A stretch of DNA of 64,000 nt from Dulcicalothrix desertica PCC 7102 (GCF_003991905.1 NZ_RSCL01000001.1:744654-808653), one strand, 5' to 3'. Shown: positions 10,093 to 19,185, numbered from the stretch's first letter. Translations and numbers: made by a program. The notes: generated by a model from the letters alone, not told the origin.

Positions 10093-10804
10093 ATCTAGTT
10101 TTGACTCATTGTATATACGGCTAAGATTCCCGACTTATTAAACAAATCGGGAATCTAATTTTCGTTTCCTGCAACCTATCTATAACTAGTGTCCCCAAAT
10201 TCCTGAAGGCAATAACAGATACATCAGATATTTATTCGATTCCTGAAAATAACTCAAATCTTTATATTAGAGCCTGTAGGATAGACCGGAAAGCCTATCC
10301 TACAATTATACGAATAAACGAGACTTTAGAACTTTAGCTTTCCAAAAATTTCGTAGATTTGCTTTACTTCAATCAGGAAATATGAAAGAAGTTCGTTGAT
10401 GCGCCAAGCGCATGAAACTAACAAACGTTTTTAAGTTGTGCTTGACGACATTATTCGTCTTGAAAAGCTAATAAGTAAACTGTTAGGCGCCGTATATAGT
10501 AAAGAGTGTATTAATACAGTCTTTACAAAACAATACTTACAATGTCAGTTTGGTATAAAATGTAGCTTTTTAACTCAAGTTTTATCTTAAACGTTAAATA
10601 ACAGCCGCTATAATGATTCTAAATTTGCCCTAACTCCTAAGAAACCGGGCTTCTTGAGAAAGATATTGCTAGAAAGCCTTAATTTCTCGTAAAGAAGCCC
10701 GGTTTCTTTGAGCTTGTTTCTTAGGAGTTAACATTGATTTTTAGTAAGATTAACTCAAAAATTTAAAATATCAGCTATATTTTAAAGATTATATAAACTT
10801 TTAC
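10093..10804. other. Gene-free stretch with several hairpin repeats
   Basis: No convincing coding frame. It holds an inverted repeat at 10124-10156 (AGATTCCCGA / TCGGGAATCT), a second at 10275-10304 (TGTAGGATAG / CTATCCTACA), a small GATGCGC hairpin near 10400, and the larger palindromic element at 10631-10730. These look like dispersed cyanobacterial repeats rather than terminators, since none has a convincing T-run in the right place. Confidence 0.6.
10631..10730. repeat. About 100-bp palindromic element (AAACCGGGCTTCTT family)
   Basis: The left end TAACTCCTAAGAAAC and right end TTTCTTAGGAGTTA are inverted copies, and inner arms AAACCGGGCTTCTT / AAGAAGCCCGGTTT pair as well. One arm has an extra insert of about 14 nt. 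A related half-site (ATCGGGCTTCTTGA) occurs near 55287. The element lies about 75 bp beyond the truncated end of the cytosine methyltransferase gene, so it may have taken part in that deletion. Confidence 0.7.
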
Positions 10805-11356
10805 CTAATCTTGTGGTAAGCCAAAATCGTAGGAATTTAAAACCTGATATTTAATTATATAGCCAGCTTGTGTTAAATTAGTTATAATATAGTTTAAGCT
10901 AGCTCTGTTTCTCGGCTCTGTCAAACCTTTTACGTTTTCAAATATAAATGCTTTTGGCTGATTTTCTTTAACTAATTTAAAAACATTAAACCAAAGTTTT
11001 CCTCTTGGGTCGTTTAAACCTAGTAATTTACCTGCTATTGACCACGGTTGACAAGGTACTCCACCCACCAATATATCTATTTCTTCAAAGGGTAATTTAT
11101 TAATATTTGTGATATCTCCTAAATATATCTCTTCAGAATTACATTTTATAAAATTATTTTGATATGTTTTAATAGCTTCTTTATCTATCTCTGAATATCC
11201 TAAACATTGTCCTCCTAATTCTTCCAGAGGAATTCTAAATCCACCGATACCGGCAAATAAGTCTACAAAAGTAAATTTAGAGGTACATACTTTAATATTA
11301 GTTGGTTGAAATAGTTGAAATAATTCTAGTTGTTGAGCATAAATACCTGTTTCCAT
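10805..11356 (-). pseudogene. C-terminally truncated DNA (cytosine-5-)-methyltransferase
   Basis: 183 residues. Visible C5-methyltransferase motifs are motif I (FVDLFAGIGGFRIP, about residue 28), the acidic SEID of motif II, motif IV with the catalytic Cys (GGVPCQPWSIAG, about residue 97), and motif VI (FENVKGL). The frame stops right after YDFGLPQD, where relatives continue with Gln-Asn-Arg-x-Arg and then the target-recognition domain and motifs IX-X. Members are usually over 300 residues, so this copy cannot recognise DNA by itself and is probably inactive. No partner restriction enzyme is visible. The lost part would have lain toward the palindromic element at 10631-10730. Confidence 0.8.
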
Positions 11357-11522
11357 TTTATTACTGTCGGCGCCGCTATATTTAGAAATTTTCCAATAAA
11401 TTATAAATCATAAGATAATACATTTTTGCTACATGTTACAATAATTTAGCATACTACATAAAGAGTGTGAGTTGCAATTAGATAATATTGTTATGCAGCA
11501 AAGGAGCGAATAGTGAGCAGAC

Positions 11523-11555
11523 TGTGGGGCGGGCAGGGATGCCCGCTCCACAAGA
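11523..11555. repeat. Palindromic repeat, GGGCGGGC/GCCCGC-TCCACAAGA family
   Basis: TGTGGGGCGGGC and GCCCGCTCCACA form a near-perfect hairpin just past the stop codon of the GH65 gene. It could help end that transcript, but the same sequence occurs elsewhere in unrelated positions, so it is primarily a dispersed repeat. Confidence 0.65.
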
Positions 11556-11562
11556 GAAGAGT

Positions 11563-13800
11563 TTAGCTTACAAGAAGTGAGATAGAATTTTGTTCTTGAT
11601 GTTGTTGAGTTACTTCTTCAGAAGTTAAATCAAACTCATACACATGATTTTGCCATTGCAGTTTGAATTTTAACCGTTTCCATGTTGGTGGAAGGTTGGG
11701 ACAGGCAATGGGACCAAATGGTGCTATGCGAATACCAGCAAATCCAAATACTACTGCTTGCCATACACCTCCCGCACTTGCTGCGTGAATTCCTTCTGCT
11801 GCATTTTTGCGTGTGTCTTCTAAGTCTACTAATGCTGCGCGCAAAAAGTGAGTATAAGCTTCTTCTGGTTGGTTCATGTCGCAAGCCATTATGGCATTAA
11901 TTGCTGGACCCAAGGAAGAACCGTAAGTATGGTCGGTACGAGGACTGTAATAATTCCAGTTTGCTTGCAATGTTTTAGTATCGCAGTGTAAATTGGGTGA
12001 TTCATGGCGCCCAATATTTCGGAGTAAATACAGTAACATCAAAACATCGGGTTGTTTGAGAATCTGTTTTTCATTGGTTGCTTCGATACCTAAAAGTGCT
12101 TGCATTGACTTGGTGCGTGGTTCATACTCTTCTAGGTCTACATCTTCCAAGTCAAAAAAGCCTTCAAATTGTTCAATCAAACCAGTTTCAGCATCTTGGT
12201 TTACATGCAAACGATATTCAATTTCTGTCCAACGGTCGAGTCGAACATCGTTCAATTTCAATTTTTGGTCTATATGTAATGCTGTTTCTGGAGACTTTTG
12301 TTGTAACCACTCCCATAAATGTAATGCTGCACGGAGATGCCACCGTACCATAACATTAGTAAAGGCGTTATTATTTACCCGGTCGTGATTTTCATCGGGT
12401 CCAATTACATCTAAAATATCGTAACCACAGCGTGCTTCATTCCACTCAACGCGACTTTCCCAAAAAGCAGCAGTTTCCAGAATTATAGACGCACCATAAT
12501 TAACCATCCAATCATCATCACCTGTGGCTTTCCAATACTGCCATATCGCATAGGCAACATCGGTGTTTATATGAACTTCGATATCACCGCACCAAATTCG
12601 TATTTGCTCACCTGTGACTGATGGTACCCAACGAGGTGTTGTTTCATCTCCTGTATCCGCACTTTCCCATGCGTACATTGCTCCTTTGTAACCAGCTTCT
12701 TCAGCTTTACGTCGGGCGCCTGCAAGTGTATTATACCGATATTCGAGCAAGTTACGTGCAATTTGTGGTTGAGTAAAAGTAAAGAATGGCATTGCAAAAA
12801 TTTCGGTATCCCAAAATATGTGCCCGCGATAGGCAAACCCCGAAAGCGTTTTGGGTGGGATACTTACTGTATTATCTCTATAAGGCGCCGCAGCAAGAAG
12901 TTGAAATAAACTGAAACGAACACTTACCTGTGCTTGTTCGTCTCCCTCAATTACAATATCGCTGGTTTCCCAAACTTGTTCCCATGCTGCAATATGCGCT
13001 GCAAGCAATGTACTATAGTTAGGCGCCTCATTTAACCTATCACATGCCGCAACTAAAGGATTTTCACAAGAGCGTGATGTAAATACAGTTACTATTTTTT
13101 CTAAAGATATAGTTTGCCCTGGTACGCAAGCAAATGTTTTATTTAAATCATTACCTTCTGATACCAACTTTGTAGCCATACCAAGTTGAATATTAGAATG
13201 CCTAGTTCGACTATGTAACCAAATATAATTATTTTTATTGCCTTTACTTAATAATTCCCAATGCTGAACTCCCTGATTATCAGCATCATTAAAACACGTT
13301 TCTATAGAAATATCACCAGTAAAATCAACCGACGTAACCGTAACACGAACAGCCATAATATGCTGGTCAGCCAAAGAAGCAAATCTTTCAAAATGCAAAT
13401 CTATTGTATGACCACAAGGCGCCCGCCAGCGAATATCCCGACTAACCAAACCCAACCGCATATCAAGTCTTCTTTCATACTCGATAACCGTACCCGCATC
13501 TAAACGAAAAGCTTCTCCAGCTACCTTAATAACCAAAGGCAACCAACTTGCTACATTAACAAGTTCAGTTTTACCGATAGCAACATCATCATAAACTCCA
13601 TTAATGAATGTTGCCGCACAATCACCCGGATAACCCTCCTCGAAGGTTCCACGTGTTCCTAAATACCCATTACCTAGTGTAAATACAGTCTCGTGATGAT
13701 GTAATTTGTTACGGTCAAATGTTGTTTCAATAACATTCCAACCTTTCTCATCAACACAGAGACGATTTTGTAACAAATCTTGGGTGAAAGTATTAATCAT
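11563..13800 (-). CDS. Glycoside hydrolase family 65 protein (maltose/trehalose/kojibiose phosphorylase type)
   Basis: About 745 residues, full length for GH65. The N-terminal beta-sandwich begins WNVIETTFDRNKLHHHETVFT with the family signature TLGNGYLGTRG. The (alpha/alpha)6 barrel contains FWDTEIF near residue 330 and the catalytic acid in DVIGPDENHDRVNNN, Glu near residue 469. A short beta domain closes the protein. GH65 enzymes phosphorolyse or hydrolyse alpha-glucosides; which substrate and which reaction cannot be told from sequence alone. A beta-phosphoglucomutase often neighbours the phosphorylases, but none is here. I chose ATG 13798-13800 (MINTFTQDLL) over an upstream TTG because a Shine-Dalgarno-like AGGA lies about 12 nt before it. 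Confidence 0.9.
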   Translation of the reverse strand: MINTFTQDLLQNRLCVDEKGWNVIETTFDRNKLHHHETVFTLGNGYLGTRGTFEEGYPGDCAATFINGVYDDVAIGKTELVNVASWLPLVIKVAGEAFRLDAGTVIEYERRLDMRLGLVSRDIRWRAPCGHTIDLHFERFASLADQHIMAVRVTVTSVDFTGDISIETCFNDADNQGVQHWELLSKGNKNNYIWLHSRTRHSNIQLGMATKLVSEGNDLNKTFACVPGQTISLEKIVTVFTSRSCENPLVAACDRLNEAPNYSTLLAAHIAAWEQVWETSDIVIEGDEQAQVSVRFSLFQLLAAAPYRDNTVSIPPKTLSGFAYRGHIFWDTEIFAMPFFTFTQPQIARNLLEYRYNTLAGARRKAEEAGYKGAMYAWESADTGDETTPRWVPSVTGEQIRIWCGDIEVHINTDVAYAIWQYWKATGDDDWMVNYGASIILETAAFWESRVEWNEARCGYDILDVIGPDENHDRVNNNAFTNVMVRWHLRAALHLWEWLQQKSPETALHIDQKLKLNDVRLDRWTEIEYRLHVNQDAETGLIEQFEGFFDLEDVDLEEYEPRTKSMQALLGIEATNEKQILKQPDVLMLLYLLRNIGRHESPNLHCDTKTLQANWNYYSPRTDHTYGSSLGPAINAIMACDMNQPEEAYTHFLRAALVDLEDTRKNAAEGIHAASAGGVWQAVVFGFAGIRIAPFGPIACPNLPPTWKRLKFKLQWQNHVYEFDLTSEEVTQQHQEQNSISLLVS

Positions 13801-14365
13801 AATTAGACACAATCCTGAAGTAAAGCCGAAAGTCTCGTCTGTTGGATTCTAGGCAAAAAAAAACAACAATAGCGGAGAAACTTATTGAGTAAACGCTCTT
13901 TCTCCGTCAAATCGAACACAATCAAGCCTAAATAGGCATTTTTTACTAGTTTTATTTCTCGCCCACATCCGTCTATAGATAGGTTTCCTTAATTACCATC
14001 TAAAAAACTGATTATCACTCAAAACTATATAAAGCTAAACATTTCGCAATGCTTTATACAAAACTACATAATTTTCTCATAAAATTAAAACATATTTAAT
14101 CATCCAGAAGGTATATCTATAAACAATTCTACTTTCCCTTGAGTGTATATATGCCGAAACGCTCTCAGTTTACAACTTATTATTACTTCACACTCGTGAA
14201 GGCGCCTTCACTCTTCAGGCTTTATCCACTCGGTTATTATCAGGGGTGATTGCCCTGATTTGAAAAATCAATCGATTTTCTAAATGATTTGATATTGGAA
14301 AAACGGGGAAAAACACGTCTTATATCCCGTTTTCGCGCTTATTACTGCTAAATATGTGACTGAAT
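13801..14365. other. Intergenic stretch upstream of two divergent genes
   Basis: No gene seen. It must hold the promoters for the GH65 gene (leftward) and the broken glycosidase gene (rightward). Small inverted repeats occur: CGGAGAAA / TTTCTCCG at about 13873-13908, a GTGAAGGCGCCTTCAC palindrome near 14200, and ATCAGGG / CCCTGAT near 14240. Confidence 0.5.
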
Positions 14366-15079
14366 ATGAACAAAATTATCAATTCTGTAATTATTGCCGT
14401 TGTAATAACAGTTACAGACACAAGCTACGCACAGTCTATTCCACAAGGGTTTCAAGCTGTAATCAAAGATAATGGTGTACAAGTATACAAAAAAGACTAC
14501 CCAAATGGCAAACAAGAGTATGTCACGGTTGTAAATATAGTAAATGCAACAATAACGAACTTAACTGGAGAAGTAGTAAATACTCAAGAGCGGAATTAAA
14601 AAAAAGCTGATAACTGAGTTTTGGCAAGATGCAGCTACCCGAAACACTTCTACAAAGAAAGCAAGAGTCGTTATTAACGGCGCCTTTTTTTCAACCAATG
14701 ACAACCCAACAGGAATAGCATTCGGTCTAAGAGGTTGTTTGAAAAGTGCCCGTGAATGTCATGCTGAGGAACGAAGCATCTGGTGTATGTGTCCAAAACC
14801 CTAGATTCTACCCTTCGGGAAAGCTTCGCTTACGTTCCGTAAGACTCCACTCAGAATGACAATTTATACCTTATCTGACTTTTCAAACATCCTCTAAAAG
14901 CCAGTGGACGTATAATTACATACAGTTATGCAATAGGTAAAGAATATCCAGGTCAAATTCGTGTGTTCTTCTGGAACAACAATGGTGGTGGAAGTACTAA
15001 TATAATCATCGATGGTAAACCTTTAATTTCTACAAATCGCCTTATACCACACGCAATAGTTATATATTCAGGGAAATAA
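14366..15079 (+). pseudogene. Phosphodiester glycosidase (NAGPA-type) family gene, disrupted
   Basis: The start encodes a signal peptide (MNKIINSVIIAVVITVTDTSYA) followed by GVQVYKKDYPNGKQEYVTVV, typical of the secreted phosphodiester-glycosidase family. A +1 frameshift near a run of A residues (14589-14605) moves the reading frame, after which LITEFWQDAATRN and VVINGAFFSTNDNPTGIAFG continue the protein. A 164-bp MITE interrupts it after FGL. Past the MITE, KASGRIITYSYAIGKEYPGQ resumes, then the frame jumps to NGGGSTNIIIDGKPLIST and ends IYSGK-stop at 15079. Compared with relatives a central piece of perhaps 100 residues seems missing between VFFWNN and GGGST (recollection). Three separate lesions make this clearly dead. 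Confidence 0.8.
14731..14894. mobile_element. 164-bp MITE with 17-bp terminal inverted repeats and TAA target duplication
   Basis: The ends are GAGGTTGTTTGAAAAGT (14731-14747) and ACTTTTCAAACATCCTC (14878-14894), inverted copies with one mismatch. TAA flanks both ends (14728-14730 and 14895-14897). Removing the element plus one TAA restores the frame exactly (GGT CTA AAA GCC, GLKA). The interior has no ORF but carries a GTCATGCTGAGGAACGAAGC / CTCAGAATGACA inverted pair; a similar TGTCATGCTGAAC piece lies near 27527. A 3-bp TNA duplication and these ends suggest mobilisation by an IS5-group transposase (inference). Confidence 0.88.
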
Positions 15080-15185
15080 CGATATATACTTTGAAGACAT
15101 AACTTTTGGTAGAGACTGTAAACAATATTAATAATCATCATTATATTAGGAACAATAATTAACAAGTGGTTATTAAAGGGTTGTC

Positions 15186-15500
15186 ATGTCTCGAATTATA
15201 CAAGTATTACAAAATTCATTGATTCGCATTGCGGCTTTTCTATCGGTAGCATTGAAGAGTGTAGGTAATCTGTTTAAAGGTATTTCTGCATTCTTTGGAA
15301 ACATTTTTGGATTTAGCGAAAGCGAATCACAATATTACTTAGAAAAGGATGAATCACAAGGTGTTAAGCGTTCGGAACCAAAACCAATGCTTACGACTGA
15401 GCAAAAAACTAGCTTTGAAACACCTGCTAATCGGCGCCGTACCAACAACAAGCAGATGGATTATTATTTAAAGATGGCGCAAGAAATTAAAAAAGGTTAA
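15186..15500 (+). CDS. Small conserved cyanobacterial protein of unknown function
   Basis: 104 residues. The first 45 or so form an amphipathic to hydrophobic stretch rich in Phe, Leu and Ile (LIRIAAFLSVALKSVGNLFKGISAFFGNIFGF), followed by a polar, lysine-rich tail (EKDESQGVKRSEPKPM, NRRRTNNKQMDYYLKMAQEI). This layout suggests membrane association through the N-terminus with a cytoplasmic tail. I recall similar short proteins in filamentous cyanobacteria, often misnamed threonine dehydratase; there is no enzyme motif to support that name. A strong hairpin follows 36 bp after the stop. Confidence 0.7.
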   Translation: MSRIIQVLQNSLIRIAAFLSVALKSVGNLFKGISAFFGNIFGFSESESQYYLEKDESQGVKRSEPKPMLTTEQKTSFETPANRRRTNNKQMDYYLKMAQEIKKG

Positions 15501-15536
15501 AAACCTGGTTTGTAATCAAAATGTTGGGTTGTTATT

Positions 15537-15564
15537 GTAGAGACGTTACATGTAACGTCTCTAC
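15537..15564 (+). terminator. Perfect 28-bp palindrome, possible terminator (GTAGAGACG repeat family)
   Basis: GTAGAGACGTTACA and its exact reverse complement sit back to back, followed by ATTGTTTTTT. The position, 36 bp after the stop codon at 15500, fits an intrinsic terminator. The same outer arms recur at 16265-16292, 48633-48660 and 58951-58980, so it is also a dispersed repeat. Confidence 0.6.
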
Positions 15565-15646
15565 ATTGTTTTTTATGAAACATCGCATGATATGTCATTT
15601 GCCCTTCAAGGGAACACTATATCTATATAATTAGGAAGTGTTTGCC

Positions 15647-16237
15647 ATGTTTGACGAACTATTTAACAATCTCAAAAACAACCTGAAAGAATTTGTTACA
15701 TCTAAAGTAGAGGAAGCTGGTAAGGAACTAGAAAAACGCTTTGGAGTCCCAGAAGCAATAGAACCATTCACTTTGATTCGCCGTTTTACAACTGCTGACT
15801 CCACAGTAACACAGGGAGGAATTGCAATTAATGGTGAAACGTGGCAAATCGAGGCTTATAATGATGGTTATAATCAGCAGCTAGTAAATATTTCAGAACC
15901 GTTACGAAGTGTAATTTTATTTGAAGTTGTGGAACCAGATGTTCAAGAGTGTGTTCTTGCCTGTAGATTTTACGCAAGAGCATTAAATACAGAAAAATCT
16001 ATCAGAGTTTGTTTAGGTTTCGCAAGAAAAGGACAATGGGGTACAACAACTACATATCGTGCTTCGAGTCTTACTCAAAGTGGAGATTTTCAACTATACG
16101 AAACGCGCGCTCATTACAAGAAAGAAACAGACTCATGTAAGATTCAGATTACAGTACAATTTGAGAGTAGCGGAATTTTGCTAATTCGAGATATTGAATT
16201 ACTGCAAGCTGCCGTCAAACCACAACCTTCAAATTAA
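15647..16237 (+). CDS. Hypothetical soluble protein, about 196 residues
   Basis: I do not recognise the family. The N-terminus (MFDELFNNLKNNLKEFVTSKVEEAGKELEKRFG) is a charged amphipathic helix, and the rest looks like a beta-sandwich (alternating strands, for example GGIAINGETWQIEAYND and CKIQITVQFESSGILLIRDIELLQA), reminiscent of a carbohydrate-binding or jelly-roll fold. No signal peptide. The ATG at 15647 is preferred to an upstream GTG because TAGGAAG lies 8-9 nt before it. It stands between two copies of the GTAGAGACG palindrome. Confidence 0.7.
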   Translation: MFDELFNNLKNNLKEFVTSKVEEAGKELEKRFGVPEAIEPFTLIRRFTTADSTVTQGGIAINGETWQIEAYNDGYNQQLVNISEPLRSVILFEVVEPDVQECVLACRFYARALNTEKSIRVCLGFARKGQWGTTTTYRASSLTQSGDFQLYETRAHYKKETDSCKIQITVQFESSGILLIRDIELLQAAVKPQPSN

Positions 16238-16264
16238 TACATAGATATTAATTATACACATATC

Positions 16265-16292
16265 GTAGAGACCGAATTAATCGCGTCTCTAC
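16265..16292. repeat. Imperfect palindrome of the GTAGAGACG family
   Basis: GTAGAGACCGAATT and AATCGCGTCTCTAC pair imperfectly, 28 bp after the preceding stop codon. It may terminate the upstream gene, though no T-run follows directly. Confidence 0.6.
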
Positions 16293-16335
16293 AACGCGGA
16301 TATAATTTTTTATAAATCCGGCTGCCATACATAAT

Positions 16336-17232
16336 ATGATTGATATAGAAGAAAATCCTATTTTACAAGAAGCTGTAGGTGCAGCTTGTGAAATTGCTGA
16401 GAATAATAGTATTACATTCGACAAACCAATTATTCTAAGCAATCAAAGTAACCTACTCATACACCTTTGCCCTTCCTCACTTGTGGCAAGAGTTGCAATG
16501 ACAACAGGTACAGTTCGTAAAGGCGATGCATGGTTAAAACGCGAATTAGCAGTTAGTACATATTTAGCAGAGAACGGCGCCCCTATAATACCCCCTTCAA
16601 CACAATTACCACCTGGTACTTACGAGCATAACGGGTTGATACTAAGCTTTTGGGAATTTGTAGAAGTCGTGAAAGAACCAGTTGACCCATTCATCGCAGG
16701 TCGTACACTGCGTCATTGTCACGAAGTGCTAAGTAATTTTCAGGGTGAGTTATCTATTCTTGACCCATTAGAAGAATCACAGCGTATACTTCCAGAACTG
16801 ATAAAGCAAGGAGCATTTTCTAATGACGATGCTTCGATGTTAATTAGCATTTGCCAAAAATTGAATAGTAAGCAAATTCAGGCGCCGATGCAACCGCTTC
16901 ATGGAGATGCTAATTTTTCCAATGTGCTAAACACAACGCGCGGAGTACTGTGGGCAGATTGGGAAGATACATTTATTGGCCCAGTTGCTTGGGACTTAGC
17001 TTGTATAATTGCACGTGCGCGCGTATTTGGCACTGAGATAGAACAAGCTGATGCAGCACTTCAGGGATACAGTACAAATATAGATAAACAGTTGTTAGAT
17101 TTGTTGGTTGAAGCACGAACTTTTCAGACGTTGCTTTGGAATTATATTATCGGACAACATGACCCTCAAAGCTTGGAACGATTAAACGCGCGCTTACAGT
17201 GGTTTAGGGAACGTGAAAGCTCTTACTCATAG
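16336..17232 (+). CDS. Aminoglycoside phosphotransferase (APH)-like small-molecule kinase
   Basis: 298 residues. The catalytic loop is MQPLHGDANFSNVLNT (HGDxxxxN, near residue 188) and the metal-binding motif is VLWADWEDTFIGPVAWDLA (DWED, near residue 207), the standard APH/choline-kinase arrangement. The N-lobe contains AWLKRELAVSTYLAENGAPI, which supplies the conserved Lys/Glu pair. Such enzymes phosphorylate small hydroxylated molecules; most chromosomal members are not resistance enzymes and the substrate here is unknown. The gene is monocistronic, with about 130 bp to the next gene. Confidence 0.8.
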   Translation: MIDIEENPILQEAVGAACEIAENNSITFDKPIILSNQSNLLIHLCPSSLVARVAMTTGTVRKGDAWLKRELAVSTYLAENGAPIIPPSTQLPPGTYEHNGLILSFWEFVEVVKEPVDPFIAGRTLRHCHEVLSNFQGELSILDPLEESQRILPELIKQGAFSNDDASMLISICQKLNSKQIQAPMQPLHGDANFSNVLNTTRGVLWADWEDTFIGPVAWDLACIIARARVFGTEIEQADAALQGYSTNIDKQLLDLLVEARTFQTLLWNYIIGQHDPQSLERLNARLQWFRERESSYS

Positions 17233-17366
17233 AATAATCATCAATTATGTAATTATTATGATAGAGCAGAATCAATTTACACAAATATCTTTCTAAAGGT
17301 ACATAGATAGAGTGCTGTAACATCTGTATAGTTAAATACTGCCTTCATAATTTGTAAATCAGTAAC

Positions 17367-18941
17367 ATGGCAGTAAAAATGGTGAAAGAAGTTTCAAAAG
17401 TGAGCTTAGATGCGCTAATTGCAAGAGAAGCGTTTGATATTCAAGAGCAGCAGAGTCATAACGCAGGAAGAAACATTTTGATGATATCTGTGCGGGATTT
17501 GGAGCAAAATTCCTTTTTTTACCCGTATTTACGAAAGCCAGATTTTCAACGAGAAACTAATGAGTGGGATACAGAGAGAGTATGCGGTTTTATTGAAAGC
17601 TTTTTAGATGCGGATTTAATACCAGCGGTAATTCTTTGGCGAAGTACGAGTAGTTATTATTTTGTTATTGATGGTTCGCATCGGCTAAGTTCTTTAATTG
17701 CTTGGATAAATGATGATTATGGTGATGGTAAAATTTCTAAGGAATTTTATGATGGAGATATAAGCGACGAGCAAAAAGCTGCTGCTCAGAATACAAGGAA
17801 ACTTGTTGAGGCTAAAATAGGTTCTTATAAATACTATCAAACATTGGCGCAGCAGCGAAAGGAAGTAGACCCCAAAATTTTGGAGAGAGCTAGAAATTTA
17901 GGCGCCTTGGGTATCCAACTTCAGTGGGTTGAAGGTGATGCAAGTAAAGCAGAAGCATCTTTTTTCAAGATTAACCAAAAAGCGGCGCCAATAGCTCCAA
18001 CAGAAATTCGTTTACTAGAAGCTCGTAAAACTCCAAACGGTGTAGCAGCACGCGCAATAAACAGAAGTGGTAACGGACATAAATACTGGTCTGCATTTTC
18101 ACAAGCTAAACAGCAAGAGATTGAAATAATTGCTCAAGAGATACATCAACTTATTTTTGAGCCAAAATTAAAGAACCCTATTAAAACTTTAGATTTACCA
18201 ATAGTAGGTAATTTATCTTCATCAGACAAACTCGAATTAATATTAGAGTTTGTTAATATAGTGAATGACATAAAATCAGATAACCAATTAGGAGAAGATT
18301 CAACAGGAGATAAAACTGTAGAACTTTTAAGAAACTGTCGAAGAATAGCTCAAAGAATAAATAGTAGTCATCCTTCATCACTTGGTATGCATCCACTAGT
18401 ATACTTTTACACTAGTGCTGGTAAACCAAAAATAGGTTCATTTTATGGAGTTATTACTTTAATACTGGAGTTAGAGAAAAGAAAATTCTTTGCTAAATTC
18501 ACAGAAGTAAGGAAAGATTTTGAATGGATAATTTGGCAGTACGACATGATACCACAGCTTGTAAGTAAAAGTAGTGCCATAGAAGCAAGAGAGAGGGTTA
18601 AAAACTTTTATTTGACAATTATTGATAAATTACTACAAAGAATAGATAAAAAGAATATTATGAAAGAAATAGTTGCTGAAAAAACTTTCGGAATTTTGAA
18701 GATAAAAACAAAGGGTGATGGTAGTGAAACTCAAGGTCAGACATTTTCTCGCGAAACAAAATCAGCAGCTTATATAAGAGAAGCATTACGTGGTACACCA
18801 AAGTGCAAGATATGTGATGGTTACATTCCCACTCGCTTTAATTCAATAGACCATATTCACAGAAAAGCCGATGGTGGTTTAGGTACTTTAGATAACGCAC
18901 AGCTAACTCATCCATATTGTAATACAACATATAAAAATTAG
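17367..18941 (+). CDS. DUF262-like plus HNH nuclease protein, possible defence nuclease
   Basis: 524 residues. The N-terminal domain has PDFQRETNEWDTERVCGFIESFLD, then YYFVIDGSHRLSSLIAW with DGSHR near residue 100, the DUF262/ParB-like NTPase signature DGxxR. The C-terminus is an HNH domain: CKICDGYIPTRFNSIDHIHR near residue 480, then NAQLTHPYCN. This pairing of DUF262 with HNH is the architecture of GmrSD-type modification-dependent nucleases, although those often carry DUF1524 instead. A role in defence against foreign or modified DNA is therefore a reasonable inference. It stands alone, with no methylase or partner next to it, and is followed by a tandem repeat. Confidence 0.7.
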   Translation: MAVKMVKEVSKVSLDALIAREAFDIQEQQSHNAGRNILMISVRDLEQNSFFYPYLRKPDFQRETNEWDTERVCGFIESFLDADLIPAVILWRSTSSYYFVIDGSHRLSSLIAWINDDYGDGKISKEFYDGDISDEQKAAAQNTRKLVEAKIGSYKYYQTLAQQRKEVDPKILERARNLGALGIQLQWVEGDASKAEASFFKINQKAAPIAPTEIRLLEARKTPNGVAARAINRSGNGHKYWSAFSQAKQQEIEIIAQEIHQLIFEPKLKNPIKTLDLPIVGNLSSSDKLELILEFVNIVNDIKSDNQLGEDSTGDKTVELLRNCRRIAQRINSSHPSSLGMHPLVYFYTSAGKPKIGSFYGVITLILELEKRKFFAKFTEVRKDFEWIIWQYDMIPQLVSKSSAIEARERVKNFYLTIIDKLLQRIDKKNIMKEIVAEKTFGILKIKTKGDGSETQGQTFSRETKSAAYIREALRGTPKCKICDGYIPTRFNSIDHIHRKADGGLGTLDNAQLTHPYCNTTYKN

Positions 18942-18969
18942 CTATTACAAGACTACATAAGTCTTTATT

Positions 18970-19080
18970 ATAGAATCTTGTGGAAATTATAGAATCTTGT
19001 GGAAATTATAGAATCTTGTGGAAATTATAGAATCTTGTGGAAATTATAGAATCTTGTGGAAATTATAGAATCTTGTGGAA
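18970..19080. repeat. Six-copy 19-bp tandem repeat
   Basis: The unit ATAGAATCTTGTGGAAATT is repeated perfectly; the sixth copy runs into ...TGTGGAA and then the hairpin at 19071. The inner TCTTGTGG is the flank of the GGGCGGGC/TCCACAAGA repeat family, so the array appears to have grown by expansion of that flank. Confidence 0.9.
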
Positions 19081-19100
19081 CGGGCGTCCCCGCCCGTCCC
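19071..19100. repeat. Palindromic repeat, CACAAGA-linked family, at end of tandem repeat
   Basis: TCTTGTGGAACGGGC...GCCCGTCCC: inverted arms around CGTCCCC, the reverse orientation of the 25825-25856 copy. Confidence 0.6.
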
Positions 19101-19185
19101 AAATATTTTAAATATAATATCCTAAAATAATAATAATTACCACAGAGGCACAGAGGACACAAAGAAGAGAATAATAAACCATCCG

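Noticed and set aside
11993-13503. Rightward frames opposite the GH65 gene
   Set aside because: Antisense shadows without recognisable domains.
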